NCBI RefSeq assembly: GCF_900156815.1
Contig: NZ_FTOT01000005.1
Coordinates: forward strand, 265,588 to 329,587
Direction: 5' to 3'
From: Gemmobacter megaterium
Lineage (GTDB): Bacteria > Pseudomonadota > Alphaproteobacteria > Rhodobacterales > Rhodobacteraceae
DNA length: 64,000 nucleotides
Positions 62,161 to 64,000 of the stretch are shown here, one piece after another. Within the stretch, counting starts at the first letter, position 1. Every line of letters begins with the position of its first letter. The position numbers and the translations under genes are program-made. The notes below the pieces were generated by a model. That model made no database searches, was not told the origin of the DNA, and saw only the letters and a program-made list of their open reading frames with translations.

Positions 62161-62726
62161 TGCTCCCTTACGACATCTTCGCTCGCACAATGGAAACGCC
62201 TAAAGACTTTAAAGATGACAGGCTGGATCGTGAAAACTTCCTAAAGTTCGATCAAATCGGGAAAAGCAACGATTATGTGATGTCGGTCGCGTCTCGCTTC
62301 CAGTTGTGCGAGCCTAGTCAAGTGCATGAATATGGGGAAGCTACGGTTGCGGTAAAGAACAACCGTTACCTCGCACTGAATGGCGTTTTTCCAGACCCGA
62401 TGAAGCGCTATATTGGATTTTATGATTTCTATGCCAAGTCTGCCCTAGACTTGAAGCTTACTACCTACACGTCGATGATAAAGTATAGGCCTGAGCACGG
62501 GCAGACTGCTCATTTTCAGGTTGAAATTTATTGGAATGGCTTGGGAAGCTCGAGAGATAGGAAAGAGTGTCGACGCCAAATGCGTGAGGCAATCTCTGAC
62601 GGGTGCTTTGGCCCTACTGTGTCGCCGGAAGTAATCGACGACGAAAATCTGGCTGGGCCGATAGCGGCTCTTGAACGACGTCAGCAGCCTGTGCGTAGGC
62701 TTTTTTCTGCTGCCTGCATGACATAG
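62160..62726 (+). CDS. Unrecognised island protein, third gene
   Basis: A 188-residue protein with no recognised domain. The centre is rich in aromatic residues (RYIGFYDFYAKSALDL, HFQVEIYWNGLG) and the C-terminal part carries basic residues (SSRDRKECRRQMREA, ERRQQPVRRLF), which might bind nucleic acid or a partner. It has no signal peptide. The ATG shares one base with the previous stop. AT-rich codons and all-overlapping junctions mark this operon as acquired cargo of the island. Confidence 0.72.
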   Translation: MLPYDIFARTMETPKDFKDDRLDRENFLKFDQIGKSNDYVMSVASRFQLCEPSQVHEYGEATVAVKNNRYLALNGVFPDPMKRYIGFYDFYAKSALDLKLTTYTSMIKYRPEHGQTAHFQVEIYWNGLGSSRDRKECRRQMREAISDGCFGPTVSPEVIDDENLAGPIAALERRQQPVRRLFSAACMT

Positions 62727-62840
62727 ACGCAGTTTTGTTGCGGAAACCCCAGGAGGGAATCATCTGGTAAAGGCAAAATGGTAGCTGGGCATAATGAGCG
62801 GATCAACCTCGCCGCACTACACGATCAAAAACTGTCCAGT

Positions 62841-62987
62841 CTATAGCTCAAGCGACAGGCCTCGCTTGCGATCTACTTTGACTCCGAGATGATCTGGGAT
62901 ACCACGCAGACCTTCAGGCGCGGTCGCCAGCAGACACAAAACAATGCTGCCATCCAGTTGCTTTTCAATGAGGGTGTTGTTCGACAT
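62841..62987 (-). CDS. Possible small protein (48 aa)
   Basis: A 48-residue frame, MSNNTLIEKQLDGSIVLCLL followed by a Pro/Gly-containing middle and VKVDRKRGLSLEL at the end. The composition looks coding but the ribosome-binding site is weak and no family is recognised. It lies in a 725-bp stretch (62727-63451) that otherwise holds only another doubtful small frame, a hairpin and the hicA promoter; nothing else is evident there. Confidence 0.35.
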   Translation of the reverse strand: MSNNTLIEKQLDGSIVLCLLATAPEGLRGIPDHLGVKVDRKRGLSLEL

Positions 62988-63138
62988 GGTACTCACGCGC
63001 GATTGGAATGTCTCGGCTCTCACCATTGCAATTGCCGCTCACTGCGCAGTGCGTCGATCCATATGGTGTGCATGAACGGCCGCTATCGCCGGTTTGCTGC
63101 GCCTACGATGCCGTAACATCACAGGCCACTTCCCGCCC

Positions 63139-63176
63139 ATTCGCCCGAGGATTGATCATCTCACCCTCGGGCGAAT
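63139..63176. terminator. Hairpin in the spacer before hicA
   Basis: ATTCGCCCGAGG and CCTCGGGCGAAT form a perfect 12-bp stem around a 14-base loop. It could end transcription from either side; it lies just beyond the stop of the small reverse-strand frame at 63186. Confidence 0.5.
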
Positions 63177-63185
63177 CGCCATCCG

Positions 63186-63308
63186 CTACCTCACCCCCCA
63201 CCTCGCAAACACGGCCCCTGACAGCCCGAATGCGGCCACGACCGCTCCGATCAGCACCTCGATGTTGATCGTGAGCGTGGTGCCGTCGGCGGCGATTCTG
63301 GAAATCAC
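63186..63308 (-). CDS. Possible small membrane protein (40 aa)
   Basis: A GTG-started frame of 40 residues with a probable transmembrane helix (IEVLIGAVVAAFGLSGAVFA) and ending RWGVR. High-GC codons and the hairpin right after the stop favour a real gene; there is no visible Shine-Dalgarno. Small phage-like membrane proteins look similar, but no family can be named. Confidence 0.3.
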   Translation of the reverse strand: MISRIAADGTTLTINIEVLIGAVVAAFGLSGAVFARWGVR

Positions 63309-63400
63309 GAATGATCTGATTCGAGATACATGTGGTCACCCACAGGCTGCCTGCACCGGCAAATGCCCCACCAAATTACACACATATTTGCGCATTTCTC

Positions 63401-63429
63401 TTGACGCTAGGCGCGCATATGTGTATTTA
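63401..63429 (+). promoter_or_regulatory. Promoter of hicAB
   Basis: TTGACG (63401-63406) and TATTTA (63424-63429) with a 17-bp spacer lie directly upstream of hicA. The -10 is embedded in the palindrome at 63419-63438. Confidence 0.6.
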
Positions 63430-63438
63430 TATACACAT
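63419..63438. promoter_or_regulatory. 20-bp palindrome, probable HicB operator
   Basis: ATGTGTAT, TTAT, ATACACAT: perfect 8-bp arms overlapping the -10 and extending to 14 bp before the hicA start. A related half-site-like ACACACATAT occurs upstream at 63379-63388. HicB antitoxins commonly repress their own promoter through such sites. Confidence 0.6.
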
Positions 63439-63451
63439 GAAAGGAGGGGCG

Positions 63452-63640
63452 ATGGAGCTAGAGACCAACTCCAGAAAGCTCTTGAAGGTTCTGAAAGACG
63501 CCGGTTTCGAGGAAGTGTCCAAGCGCGGATCACACCTCAAGCTTCGGAAAGGGGATCGAACGGTGATCCTGCCCCACCCGAAGAAAGACCTGCCAGCCGG
63601 AACCGTCAGGAGCATTTACCAGCAGGCCGGGCTTCTTTAG
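63452..63640 (+). CDS. hicA: HicA-type mRNA interferase toxin
   Basis: A 62-residue toxin with the double-stranded-RNA-binding-like HicA fold: RKLLKVLKDAGFEEVSKRGSHLKLRKG, where GSH contains the catalytic His (about residue 25), VILPHPKKDLPAGTVRSIYQQAGL. It cleaves mRNA when free of HicB. AAGGAGGGG precedes the ATG at 63452, so longer frames are rejected. hicB follows 49 bp downstream. Confidence 0.9.
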   Translation: MELETNSRKLLKVLKDAGFEEVSKRGSHLKLRKGDRTVILPHPKKDLPAGTVRSIYQQAGLL

Positions 63641-63689
63641 CCCGGCCAACCATCGCCCCTTCAGCCCTTCAACCACATGGACCCTGACC

Positions 63690-64000
63690 ATGCGCTACTA
63701 CACCGCTATCGTTCACCAGGACGGAAACAGCGCCTTTGGCCTGACATTCCCCGACCTGCCCGGCTGCTTTGCCGCTGCCGATGACTGGAACGGCATTCCT
63801 GCCGCCGCGACCGAGGCGCTTGACCTCTGGTTCGACGATCAACCAAACGTTGCCCCCGCGCCGCTGGATGAAATCCGGCAGCGCGCCGATGTGATCGCAG
63901 CGATCGCCGCCGGAGCGGTTCTGCTGCCGGTGCCCTACATTCCGGCCGACACGGCGCTGGAGCGCGTCAACGTTTCGATGGAGCGCGGCCTACTGCGGGC
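63690..64000 (+). CDS. hicB: HicB-family antitoxin (partial at window edge)
   Basis: The visible 103 residues start MRYYTAIVHQDGNSAFGLTF, then PDLPGCFAAADDW, the HicB RNase H-like domain that blocks HicA. Near the edge ALERVNVSMERGLL begins what looks like the C-terminal ribbon-helix-helix DNA-binding region; the rest is cut off. It should neutralise HicA and repress the hicAB promoter through the palindrome at 63419-63438. Confidence 0.88.
   Translation, partial: MRYYTAIVHQDGNSAFGLTFPDLPGCFAAADDWNGIPAAATEALDLWFDDQPNVAPAPLDEIRQRADVIAAIAAGAVLLPVPYIPADTALERVNVSMERGLLR

Larger units (their letters stand above)
60365..64000. mobile_element. Left end of a genomic island at a tRNA-Pro gene
   Basis: The segment begins at a truncated tRNA-Pro 3' end and differs from the rest of the window: lower GC, unknown genes, a toxin-antitoxin locus and loosely filled spacers. 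This is the classic picture of an element integrated at a tRNA 3' end. No integrase or second attachment site is in the window; both should lie to the right. Element type (prophage, ICE or plasmid-like island) cannot be decided here. Confidence 0.65.

Noticed and set aside
63332..63451. N-terminal extension of HicA to 63332
   Set aside because: It would include the promoter and operator; the ATG at 63452 has AAGGAGGGG and gives the normal toxin length.
1..64000. CRISPR arrays, rRNA genes, insertion sequences
   Set aside because: No regularly spaced repeats, no rRNA-like sequence and no transposase or terminal repeats were seen in reading the window.

Overview
The window looks like the chromosome of a high-GC alphaproteobacterium, most likely of the order Rhodobacterales (Rhodobacter/Paracoccus relatives). 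Support comes from the F0 operon order atpI-atpB-atpE-b'-b, a ChpT phosphotransferase, an Irr-type Fur regulator, the olsBA and TIGR02302/DUF4175-lysA-argH arrangements, and overall codon usage. From about 60.4 kb to the right edge the composition becomes AT-richer. That segment starts at a 3' fragment of a proline tRNA, so I read it as the left end of an integrated genomic island.

Layout. 0-2.5 kb: end of gshB, an HSL-type esterase, and comM/yifB facing it. 2.7-6.9 kb: ugpBAEC, an importer for sn-glycerol-3-phosphate. 6.9-9.5 kb: tetR, an HSD10-like SDR and an acyl-CoA dehydrogenase in one reverse-strand operon. 9.7-12.2 kb: chpT, a DUF3553 protein, and olsB-olsA for ornithine lipids. 12.3-18.5 kb: a large TIGR02302 membrane protein, lysA, two very small lipoproteins, argH, and a divergent TlpA-like thioredoxin. 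18.6-21.2 kb: the F0 ATP synthase operon. 21.4-24.3 kb: an ArsR regulator, an alpha/beta hydrolase, irr, a GlsB-like membrane protein and map. 24.5-33.0 kb: two tandem RND adaptor-permease pairs without an outer-membrane channel. 33.2-38.7 kb: crotonase and acyl-CoA synthetase divergent from a DctP-type TRAP transporter. 38.9-42.0 kb: a PlcP/LpxH-like phosphoesterase, a GT21 glycosyltransferase (Agt-like), a DedA protein and a GT2. 42.0-47.8 kb: an ABC importer with PhnS2/T2/U2-like subunit sizes, a beta-CASP-like MBL hydrolase and a histidine phosphatase inside the operon, and a glutaredoxin downstream. 48-56.4 kb: marR, xseA, purD, a nucleoside hydrolase, an S49 peptidase, two small genes and uvrC. 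56.5-60.3 kb: glpK, glpD and a YigZ-like gene. 60.4-64 kb: the island, with a tightly coupled operon of three unrecognised genes and a hicAB toxin-antitoxin pair cut by the window edge.

Functional reading. Several clusters suit a bacterium that economises on phosphorus: Ugp uptake of glycerol-3-phosphate, GlpD/GlpK to use the glycerol moiety, ornithine-lipid synthesis (OlsBA), phospholipid turnover with glycolipid replacement (PlcP-Agt), and an ABC importer preceded by a good Pho-box-like direct repeat (GTCAC twice, 11 bp apart) whose operon carries two hydrolases. That link is inference; the genes and the repeat are what the sequence shows. The best candidate for an undescribed system is the three-gene island operon at 60869-62726.
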